This document shows positions 24,780-33,407 of a stretch of DNA of 64,000 nt, piece by piece; the first letter of the stretch is position 1; every line of letters starts with the position of its first letter. The stretch is taken from positions 8,120,001 to 8,184,000 of the forward strand of contig NZ_CP030771.1 in NCBI RefSeq assembly GCF_006088715.1, written 5' to 3'. This DNA comes from Streptomyces sp. YIM 121038 (GTDB lineage: Bacteria; Actinomycetota; Actinomycetes; Streptomycetales; Streptomycetaceae). A model generated the notes under the pieces. That model made no database searches and was not told the DNA's origin. It saw only the letters and a program-made list of their open reading frames with translations. The position numbers and the translations under genes are program-made.

Positions 24780-26216
24780 ATGACACCGAACATCTTCACG
24801 GGAGATTCGGCGCGGACCTTCGCTGAATTCGAGCAGGACACCTTGCGGGTCGCGATGGTCCTGCGCGCGGAAGGCGTCAGGCCGGGCGACCGGGTGCTGC
24901 TCAAGGCCGGAAACTCGGCGGCCTGGCTGAACGCGTTCTTCGCACTGATGCACGTCGGCGCCTCCATCGTCCTCGTCGACCAGCAGGAGCACGCCCGCGA
25001 GACCGCGCGCATCGTCGAGCGCACGCGCGCCCGCCTGTGCCTGTACGACGACGACGCTCCCATGCCCGCGGAGACGCCCGACGCCGTCTATCTGTACAAG
25101 CTCCTCGTGGAGGCCTCGGGCCTGGTCCCGACCGAGCCCGCCTTCGACTTCGACGCGTGGTGCGCCCTGCCGGACGGCCTGATCATGTGGTCCTCCGGCT
25201 CCACCGGCACCCCCAAGGGCGTGGTCAAGAACGGCGGCCGCTTCCTGGAGAACCTGCGCCGCAACGCCGACCACATGGGCCACGGCCCCGGCGACGTCCT
25301 GCTGCCGCTGCTGCCCTTCGCGCACCAGTACGGCCTGTCCATGGTGCTCATCGCCTGGCTCGCCGAGTGCTCCCTCGTCGTCGCGCCGCACCGGCGGCTC
25401 GACCGGTCGCTCCTCATGGGCGGCCAGTGCGGGGTGACCGTCATCGACGCCACCCCGGCCACCTACCGCAGCATGCTCAACCTCGCCCGCAGCAAGGCGG
25501 ACGTGCGCGCCGCCCTCGGTGGCGTCCGCATGTTCTGCAGCGGCGCCGCCCCGCTCGACCCGGCGCTCTCGGACGCGTACGTCGACGCCTTCGGCCAGCC
25601 GCTGCTCGACAGCTACGGCAGCACCGAGCTCGGCAACATCGCGTTCGCCACCATCGACAACCCCGTCGCCTGCGGCCAGGTCATGAAGGGCCTGGAGATG
25701 ACGGTCCAGGACGACGACGGCAACGTCCTCGCCGCCGGGGAGATGGGCGAGCTCGTCGTCAACACCCCCGACATGATGGCCGGTTACCTGGCCGAGGACG
25801 GCCGCCTCGACCCGGTCGAGCAGGGCTGGTACCGCACCGGCGACCTCGGCCACCTCGACGCGGACGGCAACCTGTTCGTGGCGGGCCGCAAACTCGCCGT
25901 GCACCGCATGGGGTACACGCTCTACCCGGAGATCATCGAGCGGCGGGCCGCCGTCGCGGGCTGCACCGTCAAGGTGATCGCCCTCCCCGACGACGCGCGC
26001 GGCGCCGAGCTGGTCTTCTTCGTCGAGGACCCCACGGGCCAGGACGTCACCGAGTGGCGCCGCCGCATCAAGGACGCGCTGCCCTCGTACGAACACCCCA
26101 ACCGGGTCGTCGTCATCGACAGCTTCCCGCTCAACCGCAACGGCAAGCCCGACCGACGGGCCCTCGAACAGCGGGCGGCGGAGCGGAGCACGGCGGAACT
26201 CGCCGCTTCCGTCTGA
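24780..26216 (+). CDS. Acyl-CoA ligase (ANL superfamily), probable 4-guanidinobutyrate/omega-amino acid activating
   Basis: A 478-aa AMP-binding enzyme with the P-loop-like motif SSGSTGTPKG (138-147), a DSYGSTE adenylate-binding motif, a TGDLG motif and the C-terminal catalytic Lys in NRNGKPDRRAL. The ATG at 24780 is chosen over the TTG three bases earlier; a GGGAAAGGGGG ribosome site precedes it. It heads a tight cassette with an acyltransferase, a P450 and an agmatinase-like hydrolase. In guanidino-macrolide clusters an enzyme of this type makes 4-guanidinobutyryl-CoA, which is then loaded on the first ACP. The family is certain. The substrate is inferred from the neighbours. Confidence 0.85.
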   Translation: MTPNIFTGDSARTFAEFEQDTLRVAMVLRAEGVRPGDRVLLKAGNSAAWLNAFFALMHVGASIVLVDQQEHARETARIVERTRARLCLYDDDAPMPAETPDAVYLYKLLVEASGLVPTEPAFDFDAWCALPDGLIMWSSGSTGTPKGVVKNGGRFLENLRRNADHMGHGPGDVLLPLLPFAHQYGLSMVLIAWLAECSLVVAPHRRLDRSLLMGGQCGVTVIDATPATYRSMLNLARSKADVRAALGGVRMFCSGAAPLDPALSDAYVDAFGQPLLDSYGSTELGNIAFATIDNPVACGQVMKGLEMTVQDDDGNVLAAGEMGELVVNTPDMMAGYLAEDGRLDPVEQGWYRTGDLGHLDADGNLFVAGRKLAVHRMGYTLYPEIIERRAAVAGCTVKVIALPDDARGAELVFFVEDPTGQDVTEWRRRIKDALPSYEHPNRVVVIDSFPLNRNGKPDRRALEQRAAERSTAELAASV

Positions 26217-26280
26217 GCCGCCCTCGGCCAGCACCCCGTACAGACCGCACGACCAGCACAGGACAGACAGAGCGGACACG

Positions 26281-27231
26281 ATGACGACCGACCAGGCACG
26301 CAGCGCCGTGGTGTTTCCGGGCATGGGGCCCTCGCGCTTCACCGACGTGGGCAAGTTCATGATGATCGACCCCTTCGTACGGGGGCGCCTCGCCGCCGCC
26401 GACGAAGCGCTCGGCCGGTCGGTCCTCGACGGGTTCCGCACCCAGGCGGTGGACTTCGGCGAGTTCGCCCAGGTCGCCTTCTTCATCAACTCGGTGGCCC
26501 TCGCGGACCGGGCCGCCGAGACCCAGGGCCTCGCGCCGGACCTCTGCGTCGGCTTCAGCTTCGGCCAGAAGGCCGCGACGGCGTACAGCGGCGCCCTGTC
26601 CTTCGCCGAGGCGACCCGCCTGACCTACGAACTCGCCCTGTGCGAGCAGCGGTTCTTCGAGCAGGAGCACCAGGACCTGGTGACGCTCACCATCACCCGC
26701 GTGCCCGAGGCGGCGCTCACCGAGGTCCTCGGGGAGCTGGCCGAGCGCGGCGAGTTCCACGAGGTCTCCGGCCGCCTCGACGAGGGCATGCACATGGTCA
26801 CCCTGCGCGAGCAGGTCCTGGAGTCCTTCCAGCGGCGCATCAGCGCCGCCGGCGGCTACTCCCTGTACTCGATGAAACCGCCCGCGCACTGCCGGATCCT
26901 CACGGGCCTGCGCGCCCGCGTCGAGGAGGAGGTCCTCGCCAAGTTCGACCTCGCCGACCCCCAGCTGCCGGTGGTCGCCGACCACGACGGCTCCCTGGTG
27001 ACGAGCGCGGAGCAGATGCGCACCCTCCTCCTCGACACCTTCGACCACCCCGTGCGCTGGCACCCCGTCGTGGACACCCTGCGCGCCCAGGGCGTGGGCA
27101 CGGTCCACGTCACCGGGCCCGACCGGCTCATCCACCGTCTCGACGTCACCACCCGCCACTTCGACGTGGTGGCCCTCGGGCCGGAGCAGGCCCTCAGGCC
27201 CACCCGGACCGCCTCGCGCAAGGAGCAGTGA
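26281..27231 (+). CDS. Free-standing acyltransferase (malonyl-CoA:ACP transacylase fold), probable starter-unit transferase
   Basis: A 316-aa FabD-like protein with an N-terminal VVFPGMG motif, nucleophile Ser93 in GFSFG and a likely catalytic His203 in PPAHC. In extender acyltransferases the residue before the Ser is normally His (GHSxG); here it is Phe, and the usual malonate-binding Arg context is not evident. This fits a transferase for an unusual acyl group. It stands 64 bp after the ligase gene and overlaps the P450 gene (TGATG). The best guess is transfer of the guanidinobutyryl (or aminobutyryl) starter from CoA to the loading ACP. Confidence 0.82.
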   Translation: MTTDQARSAVVFPGMGPSRFTDVGKFMMIDPFVRGRLAAADEALGRSVLDGFRTQAVDFGEFAQVAFFINSVALADRAAETQGLAPDLCVGFSFGQKAATAYSGALSFAEATRLTYELALCEQRFFEQEHQDLVTLTITRVPEAALTEVLGELAERGEFHEVSGRLDEGMHMVTLREQVLESFQRRISAAGGYSLYSMKPPAHCRILTGLRARVEEEVLAKFDLADPQLPVVADHDGSLVTSAEQMRTLLLDTFDHPVRWHPVVDTLRAQGVGTVHVTGPDRLIHRLDVTTRHFDVVALGPEQALRPTRTASRKEQ

Positions 27232-28499
27232 TGACCACGCTCATGGACAGCAAGTCGGCCGGGTTCAAGTTCAGCGCCAAGCTCGGCGTGACCCGCGCGA
27301 TCCTGCGCGCCTTCGGCCTCTTCGGCGACCCCTTCACCCATCTGCTCCAGGGCAAGGAGGACCCCTACCCGCTGTATGCGAAGGTCCGCCAGCGCGGCCC
27401 CATCCACCGCAGCCACCTGGGCAGTTGGGTCACCGGAAGCCATGAGCTCGGCAGCAAGATCCTGCGCGACCGCACGCTGTTCCTGAACCGCGAGCAGGGC
27501 GGCGTACCCGGGCACGAGATGATGGCCGACATCCCCTGGAACAGCTCCATCCTCGGCCTCGACCCGCCCGACCACACCCGCCTGCGGCGGCTCGCCCAGC
27601 CCGCCTTCGGCCCCAAGATGATCAGCAAGTACCGGATCTCGGTGGAGAAGCTCTGCCACGGTCTGCTCGACCAGGCCGCGGGGCGCGACTTCGACCTCAT
27701 CGAGGACTTCGCGGGACCCCTGCCGCTGCTCGTGATCGGCGAGCTCCTCGGCGTCCCCGAGGAGTACCACGAGCGGTTCGTCCGGGCCGGGCGCAAGGTC
27801 GGGCCCGTCATCGACGGCGTCAAGTCCCTGAAGATGGCACGGGACTTCCGCGCCGCCGTCGACGACCTCGACCAGGTCTTCACCGAACTGATCGAGCTGC
27901 GCGCCCAGGACCCGGGCGACGACCTCATCAGCCGCCTCACCACGGCCCAGGGCGAGGGCAAGCTCAGCACCGAGGAACTCCTCGCCTTCTGCACCGTGCT
28001 CGCCGTCACCGGCTTCGAGACCACCACCAACCTCATCGGCAACGCCGTCCTCGCGATGACCGGCGACCGCACGCAGTGGAACCTGCTGCGCGACGACCCC
28101 GACCTCGCGCCGCGCGCCGTCGAGGAGACCCTGCGCTACGACTCGCCGGCCCTCCAGGCCCAGCGCGTCCCGCACCAGGACATCGCCCTCGCCGGCCACC
28201 ACATCCGGGCCGACAGCTCCGTCGTCGTCCTCATCGGCGCCGCCAACCGCGACCCCGAGGTGTACGACGAGCCGGACCGCTTCGACCTCACCCGTGAGGA
28301 CCCCGCCGAGCACCTGTCGTTCTCCGGCGGCATCCACTACTGCATCGGCGCCCCCCTGGCCCGCATGGAGGGCGAGACGGCGCTGCGCGTCCTGGTGGAG
28401 CGCCTGCCCGAGCTGCGCGTCGCCGGTCCCGTGCGGCGCCGCAGCTCGCCCGTGATCAGCGGCTGCACCCGGCTGCCCGTCAGCGGCGCGGCCCGGTAG
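27231..28499 (+). CDS. Cytochrome P450
   Basis: A 422-aa soluble bacterial class I P450. It has the I-helix oxygen-binding motif TGFETT, the ExxR motif in ETLRY and the haem-binding loop FSGGIHYCIG with thiolate ligand Cys371. The start overlaps the previous stop by one base, so translation is coupled. In the cluster it is expected to hydroxylate the polyketide. The target carbon cannot be told from sequence. Length is normal for the family. Confidence 0.93.
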   Translation: MTTLMDSKSAGFKFSAKLGVTRAILRAFGLFGDPFTHLLQGKEDPYPLYAKVRQRGPIHRSHLGSWVTGSHELGSKILRDRTLFLNREQGGVPGHEMMADIPWNSSILGLDPPDHTRLRRLAQPAFGPKMISKYRISVEKLCHGLLDQAAGRDFDLIEDFAGPLPLLVIGELLGVPEEYHERFVRAGRKVGPVIDGVKSLKMARDFRAAVDDLDQVFTELIELRAQDPGDDLISRLTTAQGEGKLSTEELLAFCTVLAVTGFETTTNLIGNAVLAMTGDRTQWNLLRDDPDLAPRAVEETLRYDSPALQAQRVPHQDIALAGHHIRADSSVVVLIGAANRDPEVYDEPDRFDLTREDPAEHLSFSGGIHYCIGAPLARMEGETALRVLVERLPELRVAGPVRRRSSPVISGCTRLPVSGAAR

Positions 28500-28520
28500 C
28501 GCCGCGAGCCCCCAGACGGC

Positions 28521-28542
28521 CCGCGCCCTCTCCGGGGCGCGG
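28521..28542 (+). terminator. Small intercistronic hairpin
   Basis: An 8-bp GC stem (28521-28528 with 28535-28542) lies between the P450 and the ureohydrolase genes without a T-tract. It is more likely a processing or attenuation element than a full stop. Confidence 0.35.
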
Positions 28543-28577
28543 CGCCGTCGCGTTCCACCCCGTATCCGAGGAGACAG

Positions 28578-29696
28578 ATGAGCGAGACACCCGAGTCCGA
28601 GGCCTGGCGGCGGGAGGTCGATCGCTCCACCTTCCCGCGGCGCGAGCCCGGCCCCATCGACCTGCGCCGCTACTACGTCCAGCCGTCCTACTCGGGCGTG
28701 CCCACCTTCATGGGCGTCCCCCTCGCCCTCACCCAGGAGGACCTGCGGGCGGGCGAGGTGGACGTGGCCGTGGTCGGCTGCCCCGTGGACGTCTCCAGCG
28801 GGCACCGCGGCGCCGCCTACGGCCCGCGCGCCATCCGCGCCGACGAGCGCTACCTGTACGCGACCCCCGAGGGGTTCGTGCACTCCGCGACCCGGGTCAA
28901 CCCCTTCAACATCCTGAAGGTCGTCGACTACGGCGACGCGGCCGTGGACCCCTTCGACATCACCCGGTCCATGGAGCCCATCCGCGGCCTGGTCCGCGAG
29001 ATCGCCGAGGTCGGGGCCCGCCCCGTCGTCCTCGGCGGCGACCACTCGCTGCTGTGGCCCAGCGTGGGCGCCCTGTCGGAGGTGCACGGCCGCGGCTCCA
29101 TCGCCGTCATCCACTTCGACGCGCACCCGGACTGCCACGAGGAGCTGTTCGGGCACCGCGCCACCCACACCACGCCGATCCGGCGCCTCATCGACGAGGA
29201 GATGGTGCCGGGGCCCAACGTCATCCAGGTCGGCATCCGCACCATCTCGGGCCCCGACGACCAGCTGTTCAACTGGATGCGCCGGGCCGGGATGCGCTCG
29301 CACTTCATGGCCGAGATCGAGCGGATCGGCTTCGCCGCGGTCATCGACAAGGTCATCGAGGAGGCCCGCGCGGTCGCCGACCACGTCTATCTGTCCCTGG
29401 ACATCGACGTCCTGGACCCGGCGTTCGCGCCCGGCACCGGCACCCCCGAGCCCGCCGGGCTCACCACCCGCGAGCTGTTCACCGCGCTGCGCCGCATCGC
29501 CCACGAGACGAACCTGGTCGGCATGGACGTGGTCGAGGTCGCCCCGCACCTGGACGCGGGCTACTCCACCGCGATGAACGCCCGCAGGGCCGTCTTCGAG
29601 GCGCTCACCGGCCTCGCCCTGAACCGCATCAAGATCTCCAGCAAGAACTACGCGAACCCGATCGTGGCCGGGGAAGTGCGCTTCCCGCTCAAGTGA
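28578..29696 (+). CDS. Agmatinase-family ureohydrolase, probable amidinohydrolase of a guanidino polyketide or starter
   Basis: A 372-aa arginase/agmatinase family enzyme. All Mn-binding motifs are present: GGDHS (His156), DAHPD (Asp181, His183, Asp185) and LDIDVLDP (Asp275, Asp277). GAGGAGAC precedes the ATG. Agmatinases remove urea from a guanidino group to leave a primary amine. Its place beside the ligase and free acyltransferase argues for unmasking the guanidino terminus of the polyketide, or its precursor, to an amine, as known for mediomycin- and desertomycin-type polyketides. A housekeeping agmatinase or guanidinobutyrase is the alternative; about 50 extra residues at the N-terminus are compatible with either. 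Confidence 0.85.
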   Translation: MSETPESEAWRREVDRSTFPRREPGPIDLRRYYVQPSYSGVPTFMGVPLALTQEDLRAGEVDVAVVGCPVDVSSGHRGAAYGPRAIRADERYLYATPEGFVHSATRVNPFNILKVVDYGDAAVDPFDITRSMEPIRGLVREIAEVGARPVVLGGDHSLLWPSVGALSEVHGRGSIAVIHFDAHPDCHEELFGHRATHTTPIRRLIDEEMVPGPNVIQVGIRTISGPDDQLFNWMRRAGMRSHFMAEIERIGFAAVIDKVIEEARAVADHVYLSLDIDVLDPAFAPGTGTPEPAGLTTRELFTALRRIAHETNLVGMDVVEVAPHLDAGYSTAMNARRAVFEALTGLALNRIKISSKNYANPIVAGEVRFPLK

Positions 29697-29747
29697 GTTG
29701 GGGTGCATGCTGTTCACGTGCGTACGGCACGCTCGTGCGCACGCCGT

Positions 29748-29773
29748 CGAAGGCGGGCTGAGGCCCGCCTTCG
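29748..29773 (+). terminator. Intrinsic terminator after the ureohydrolase gene
   Basis: A 10-bp stem (CGAAGGCGGG with CCCGCCTTCG) and a 6-nt loop are followed by GTCTGTTTG. It separates the starter cassette from the thioesterase gene. Confidence 0.75.
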
Positions 29774-29834
29774 GTCTGTTTGCCGCCCTTTCGACCCGTA
29801 CCGACGCCACCGACGACCTTGGATGGAAACCGTC

Positions 29835-30575
29835 ATGACGACCGCCGCCGACCTGTGGGTCCGCAGCTACCACCCCGCCCCCGACGCCCGCCGCCGTCTT
29901 GTCTGCTTCCCGCACGCGGGCGGCTCCGCCAGCTTCTACTTCCCGGTGTCGGCCGCCCTGAGCCAGGTCGCCGACGTGATCGCCCTGCAGTACCCGGGGC
30001 GTCAGGACCGCCACACCGAGAAGGGCATCGAGACCATCGCCGAGATGGCGGACCGCATCGCCGAGGCGCTGCGCGGCCACACGACGCTGCCGCTGACCTT
30101 CTTCGGGCACAGCATGGGCGCCGTCCTCGCCTTCGAGGTGGCCCGGCGCCTGGAGAAGGACGGCCAGGCCCCCGTGCACGTCTTCGCCTCCGGCCGCCGC
30201 GCGCCCTCCCGGTTCCGGCCCGAGAACGTCCACCAGCGCGACGACGAGGGCATCATCGCCGAGATGCGCAAGCTCAGCGGCACGGACCCGCGGGTGCTCG
30301 GCGACGAGGAGGTGCTGCGCATGGTCCTGCCGGCCATCCGCAGCGACTACACCGCCATCGAGACCTACCGCGCCGAGGCCGGCGCGCAGATCGGCAGCCC
30401 CATCACGGTCCTGGTCGGCGACGACGACCCGCGCACCACGCTCGACGAGGCACGGGCGTGGGAGCCGCACACCCTGGGCTCCTTCGACATGAAGGTGTTC
30501 TCCGGCGGCCACTTCTACCTCACGGACCACGCGGCGGACGTGATCGCCGTCCTGAAGGCGCACCTCACGTCGTGA
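29835..30575 (+). CDS. Type II thioesterase
   Basis: A 246-aa alpha/beta hydrolase of the PKS/NRPS editing thioesterase family: FPHAGG near the N-terminus, nucleophile Ser93 in GHSMG, and a C-terminal GGHFYL histidine. Such enzymes clear misprimed or stalled acyl groups from carrier proteins. The ATG at 29835 has GGATGG 8-9 nt upstream; an in-frame ATG at 29823 is possible but has a weaker site. It closes the cluster-like gene set and is followed by a strong terminator. Confidence 0.92.
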   Translation: MTTAADLWVRSYHPAPDARRRLVCFPHAGGSASFYFPVSAALSQVADVIALQYPGRQDRHTEKGIETIAEMADRIAEALRGHTTLPLTFFGHSMGAVLAFEVARRLEKDGQAPVHVFASGRRAPSRFRPENVHQRDDEGIIAEMRKLSGTDPRVLGDEEVLRMVLPAIRSDYTAIETYRAEAGAQIGSPITVLVGDDDPRTTLDEARAWEPHTLGSFDMKVFSGGHFYLTDHAADVIAVLKAHLTS

Positions 30576-30581
30576 AACGCC

Positions 30582-30634
30582 ACTGGGCGGGGCGGTCACC
30601 ACGCGTGTGCGACGCGGTGACCGCCCCGCCCAGT
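30582..30634. terminator. Strong terminator marking the apparent end of the polyketide gene set
   Basis: A perfect 19-bp stem (30582-30600 with 30616-30634) lies just after the type II thioesterase stop and between convergent genes. Confidence 0.9.
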
Positions 30635-30705
30635 CGTATGAGCGGCCCAAAAAGGACCCGGTGGCCAGTTACGGGGGAGAACCGGCCACCGGGAGTCTAT
30701 GAAAT

Positions 30706-30906
30706 TCAGCTGTGCACGGACTTGCGGGACCGTGAACTCACGCAGAACGCGAGGACGATCAGACCGACAATTCCGATCGCCAGGCTCACCCACGAGGGAG
30801 TGTCTTCCGGCAGCAATGCCGTGACACCGAATTTTGTGTCCCAGATGCGCTCAGTCAGGAATGAACCGATTCCCTGAACCGCCAGGACGATGCCGACCCA
30901 CAGCAT
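30706..30906 (-). CDS. Small two-helix membrane protein, unknown function
   Basis: A 66-aa protein with two predicted transmembrane helices and a basic C-terminal tail (SSRSRKSVHS). The ATG at 30906 is chosen because GAGGAG lies 4-5 nt upstream; a longer frame to 30990 lacks such a site. I do not recognise a family. It is divergent from the first sensor kinase gene and convergent with the thioesterase gene. Confidence 0.6.
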   Translation of the reverse strand: MLWVGIVLAVQGIGSFLTERIWDTKFGVTALLPEDTPSWVSLAIGIVGLIVLAFCVSSRSRKSVHS

Positions 30907-31256
30907 GCCGCTCCTCAATTGTTCTGTACGGGGTGAGCACTCTCGTGCTTGTCGCTCCGCTTCCCGGTGTTCCCGCCGGGCTGCCAACAAGACTTATTCA
31001 ATCGCTTCCGGTACCCGGCGGGGCAGAGGGAAACGTTGGTACCGCTACCGACGAAAGTTGTGACCGGATGACGCGTTCCCCCTCTCGTGGACCTGGTGTG
31101 TGCCGGGCCGGGGATGCACGGCCCGACGGCCGCGACCTCGGGCCCGAGGGCCCAAAAGGCGCTAAGAGGGCGTTAAAGCCGCAGGTCAGGAGGGTGGCTG
31201 CGGCCTCTGGGCAGCACGCATTAAGCTCTCCACGACCCACACAGCGCGAAGCCGAC
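30907..31256. promoter_or_regulatory. 350-bp divergent intergenic region upstream of the first sensor kinase
   Basis: No convincing gene is visible. The region contains two direct repeats on an 11-bp period, GGCGCTAAGAG and GGCGTTAAAG, at 31158-31178. They sit about 80 bp before the kinase start and resemble tandem sites for OmpR- or SARP-type activators. It is AT-richer than its surroundings around 30985-31060. Confidence 0.4.
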
Positions 31257-32525
31257 ATGTACGGGGGTGGGCTTGTCGTGCAGCACGTCAGGACGGCCGG
31301 AGCACAGCGGACCAAGACGTTCCGTCCAGTGGCGTCCGACCTCATTCTTCTCACCGCTCTGATCGTGGCCAACGTTCTGGTCGCCATCGGCAATGTGGAC
31401 AACGGCCATCCGCGGTTTGGGCCGTGGGCGGGGTTGGGGTTGCAGGTGGTTGTGGTGGTGGTGTTGGTGGTGCGGCGGGTGTGGCCGTTGTTGGTGTTGG
31501 GTGTGGCGACGGTGTCGGCGGTGTTGATGTCGTTGTCGGTGTGGTTGGCGCCGGGGTTGTTGGTGACGTCGGTGGATGGGTCGGGGGTGTGGGTGCCGTT
31601 GGCGGCGCCGTTTGCTGCGTATTCGGCGGTGGTGTATTCGTCGCGGCCGCGGGGTGCGTGGGTGTTGACGGGTGTGTTGACGGTGGTGGCGACGCGGTTG
31701 TGGGAGTTGTCGTTCGCGGTGGCGGCGTCGGGGGTGTTGTTGACGGCGGTGCCGGCGTTGTTGGGGATGTATGTGGCGGCGCGGCGGGGGTTGATCGCGG
31801 CGTTGACGGAGCGTGCGGAGCGGGCGGAGCGGGAGCAGTTTTTGTTGGCGGAGCGGGCGCGGGCGGAGGAGCGGGTGCGTCTTGCGGGGGAGATGCATGA
31901 TGTGGTGACGCATCGGGTGTCGTTGATGGTGTTGCAGGCGGGGGCGTTGCGGGTGGTGGCGACGGATGAGCGGGTGCGGGCGGAGGCGGAGGGGTTGCGG
32001 GCTGCGGGGTGTCAGGCGTTGGAGGAGCTGCGGGATTTGGTGGGGGTGTTGAGGTCGCCGGAGAGTGCGGCGGGTGTGGTGGGTGGGGTGGGGGATTCTG
32101 GTGGGGTGTCGGGTGGGGTGGGTGTGGGTGATTTGGGGTTGTCGGTGTTGGTGGAGGAGTCGCGGGCTGTGGGGGTGGAGGTGGAGTTGAGTGAGGTGGG
32201 GGATCGTTCGGTGTCGTCGCCGGTGGTGGCGCGGACGGCGTATCGGATTGTGCAGGAGGGGTTGACGAATGTGCGGAAGCACGCGCCGGGGTGTGGGGTG
32301 TGGGTGGAGGTGCGGTATGAGGCGGATCGGGTGCGGTTGAGGGTGCGGAACACGGCGCCGACGGGTGCGGTGGACCGGGAGTTGGCGTCGAGTGGGTCGG
32401 GGAGTGGGTTGAAGGGGTTGCGGCAGCGGGTGGAGCTGGTCGGGGGGACCTTCGAGTTCGGGCCCCGCTCCGACGGCGGCTTCCACATCGAATCCGTACT
32501 GCCTCTGGATGCGGCCCATGGATAG
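31257..32525 (+). CDS. DesK/NarX-type sensor histidine kinase (copy 1)
   Basis: A 422-aa kinase with an N-terminal run of membrane helices (about residues 27-172), a coiled linker, HisKA_3 box EMHDVVTHRVSLM with phospho-acceptor His214, an N-box (YRIVQEGLTNVRKH) and a G-box (GSGLKGL). There is no separate periplasmic domain. Residues 51-414 are encoded by one arm of a 1.09-kb inverted repeat and appear identical to the second kinase; only the first 50 and last 9 residues are private. Within the repeat the codons end almost only in G or T and Leu is mostly TTG, unlike the neighbours. The ATG at 31257 is used; a GTG at 31278 with GGGGGTGGG upstream is possible. It is followed 10 bp later by the regulator gene. 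Confidence 0.9.
   Translation: MYGGGLVVQHVRTAGAQRTKTFRPVASDLILLTALIVANVLVAIGNVDNGHPRFGPWAGLGLQVVVVVVLVVRRVWPLLVLGVATVSAVLMSLSVWLAPGLLVTSVDGSGVWVPLAAPFAAYSAVVYSSRPRGAWVLTGVLTVVATRLWELSFAVAASGVLLTAVPALLGMYVAARRGLIAALTERAERAEREQFLLAERARAEERVRLAGEMHDVVTHRVSLMVLQAGALRVVATDERVRAEAEGLRAAGCQALEELRDLVGVLRSPESAAGVVGGVGDSGGVSGGVGVGDLGLSVLVEESRAVGVEVELSEVGDRSVSSPVVARTAYRIVQEGLTNVRKHAPGCGVWVEVRYEADRVRLRVRNTAPTGAVDRELASSGSGSGLKGLRQRVELVGGTFEFGPRSDGGFHIESVLPLDAAHG
31407..32496 (+). repeat. Inverted repeat arm 1 (1,090 bp)
   Basis: This segment matches the reverse complement of 33482-34571. I compared both outer and inner junctions base by base and the translations in several frames across the arms; no difference was found, and arm lengths are equal. 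Similarity ends abruptly at both edges. Confidence 0.93.
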
Positions 32526-32535
32526 ACTGGTGGGC

Positions 32536-33198
32536 ATGGGGCATGAAGTCGTAAAGGTGCTGGTCGTCGATGACGAACCCATGGTCTGCGCACATTTGAG
32601 AACGATCCTGGGATCGGCCGAGGATATCGACGTCGTCGACGCCGCCCACGACGGAGCCGCCGCGGTGGAGGCCGTGATGCGGCATCGCCCCGATCTCGTC
32701 CTCATGGATTTGCGGATGCCGGGTGTGGATGGCCTCACGGCTATCGAATGCATCATGAAACTGGACCAGCCGCCGAAGGTCGTGGCACTCACCACATTCG
32801 ACGCCGATCAGTATGTGATGCGGGCGCTGCGCAGCGGCGCCAGTGGATTTCTGGTGAAGTCGACGCCGCCCGAGGACCTGATCGGCCTCGTCCGGGTGGC
32901 CGCCGACGGGCACACGGTGCTCTCGCCCGTGGCGATGCGCCGCATCGTGGCCGCATCGTCCGACGAGGACGCGGCGCGGGAGCGGGCCAAGGCCCTCGTC
33001 GGCAAGCTCACCGAGCGGGAGACGGACGTGCTCACCTGCCTCGGCGAGGGCCTGTCGAACGCCCAGATCGCCACGAAGCTGTTCCTGAGCGAGGCGACCG
33101 TCAAGGGCTATGTCTCCCGCATGCTCGTCAAGCTGGAGTGCACCAACAGGACCCAGGCGGGCCTGCTCGCGTACGACGCGGGGCTCGTCAGCCGCTGA
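32536..33198 (+). CDS. LuxR/NarL-family response regulator
   Basis: A 220-aa two-component regulator. The receiver domain has the acidic pair VVDDEP, phospho-acceptor Asp58 in LMDLRMP, the switch Thr in ALTTFD and the Lys in VKST. A C-terminal LuxR helix-turn-helix (about residues 155-212, LTERETDVL through the recognition helix) binds DNA. In-frame ATGs at 32509 and 32518 overlap the kinase gene; 32536 is chosen because the receiver domain starts normally there. It is coupled to kinase copy 1 as drawn, and lies wholly in the spacer between the inverted repeats, so its partner kinase and promoter may change by inversion. Targets are unknown; the polyketide genes and the PH-domain/MMPL genes are the nearest candidates. 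Confidence 0.93.
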   Translation: MGHEVVKVLVVDDEPMVCAHLRTILGSAEDIDVVDAAHDGAAAVEAVMRHRPDLVLMDLRMPGVDGLTAIECIMKLDQPPKVVALTTFDADQYVMRALRSGASGFLVKSTPPEDLIGLVRVAADGHTVLSPVAMRRIVAASSDEDAARERAKALVGKLTERETDVLTCLGEGLSNAQIATKLFLSEATVKGYVSRMLVKLECTNRTQAGLLAYDAGLVSR

Positions 33199-33310
33199 GC
33201 CCCGCGGGCCTGAGCCCCGCGGGCCGCAGGCCCGCATCGGGACAGGGCCCCGGCCCCAGGAGAGCTTTCCCCGTTCCGCCGTACGCAGGAAACCCGCAAC
33301 CACCCGACCA

Positions 33311-33342
33311 AGAAGGCCGGAGCCCTCAGGCTCCGGCCTTCT
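33311..33342. terminator. Bidirectional terminator between regulator and second kinase
   Basis: A 12-bp perfect stem (33311-33322 with 33331-33342), loop of 8, with T-rich sequence after it on the plus strand (CTTCTTCTG). It lies in the invertible spacer and would serve convergent transcripts in either orientation. Confidence 0.85.
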
Positions 33343-33407
33343 TCTGTCACCCCGGCCCCGGCTCGCCCCGGCCGATACGACGGCCAGGGCGAGCCGCGCA
33401 GGTCCCG

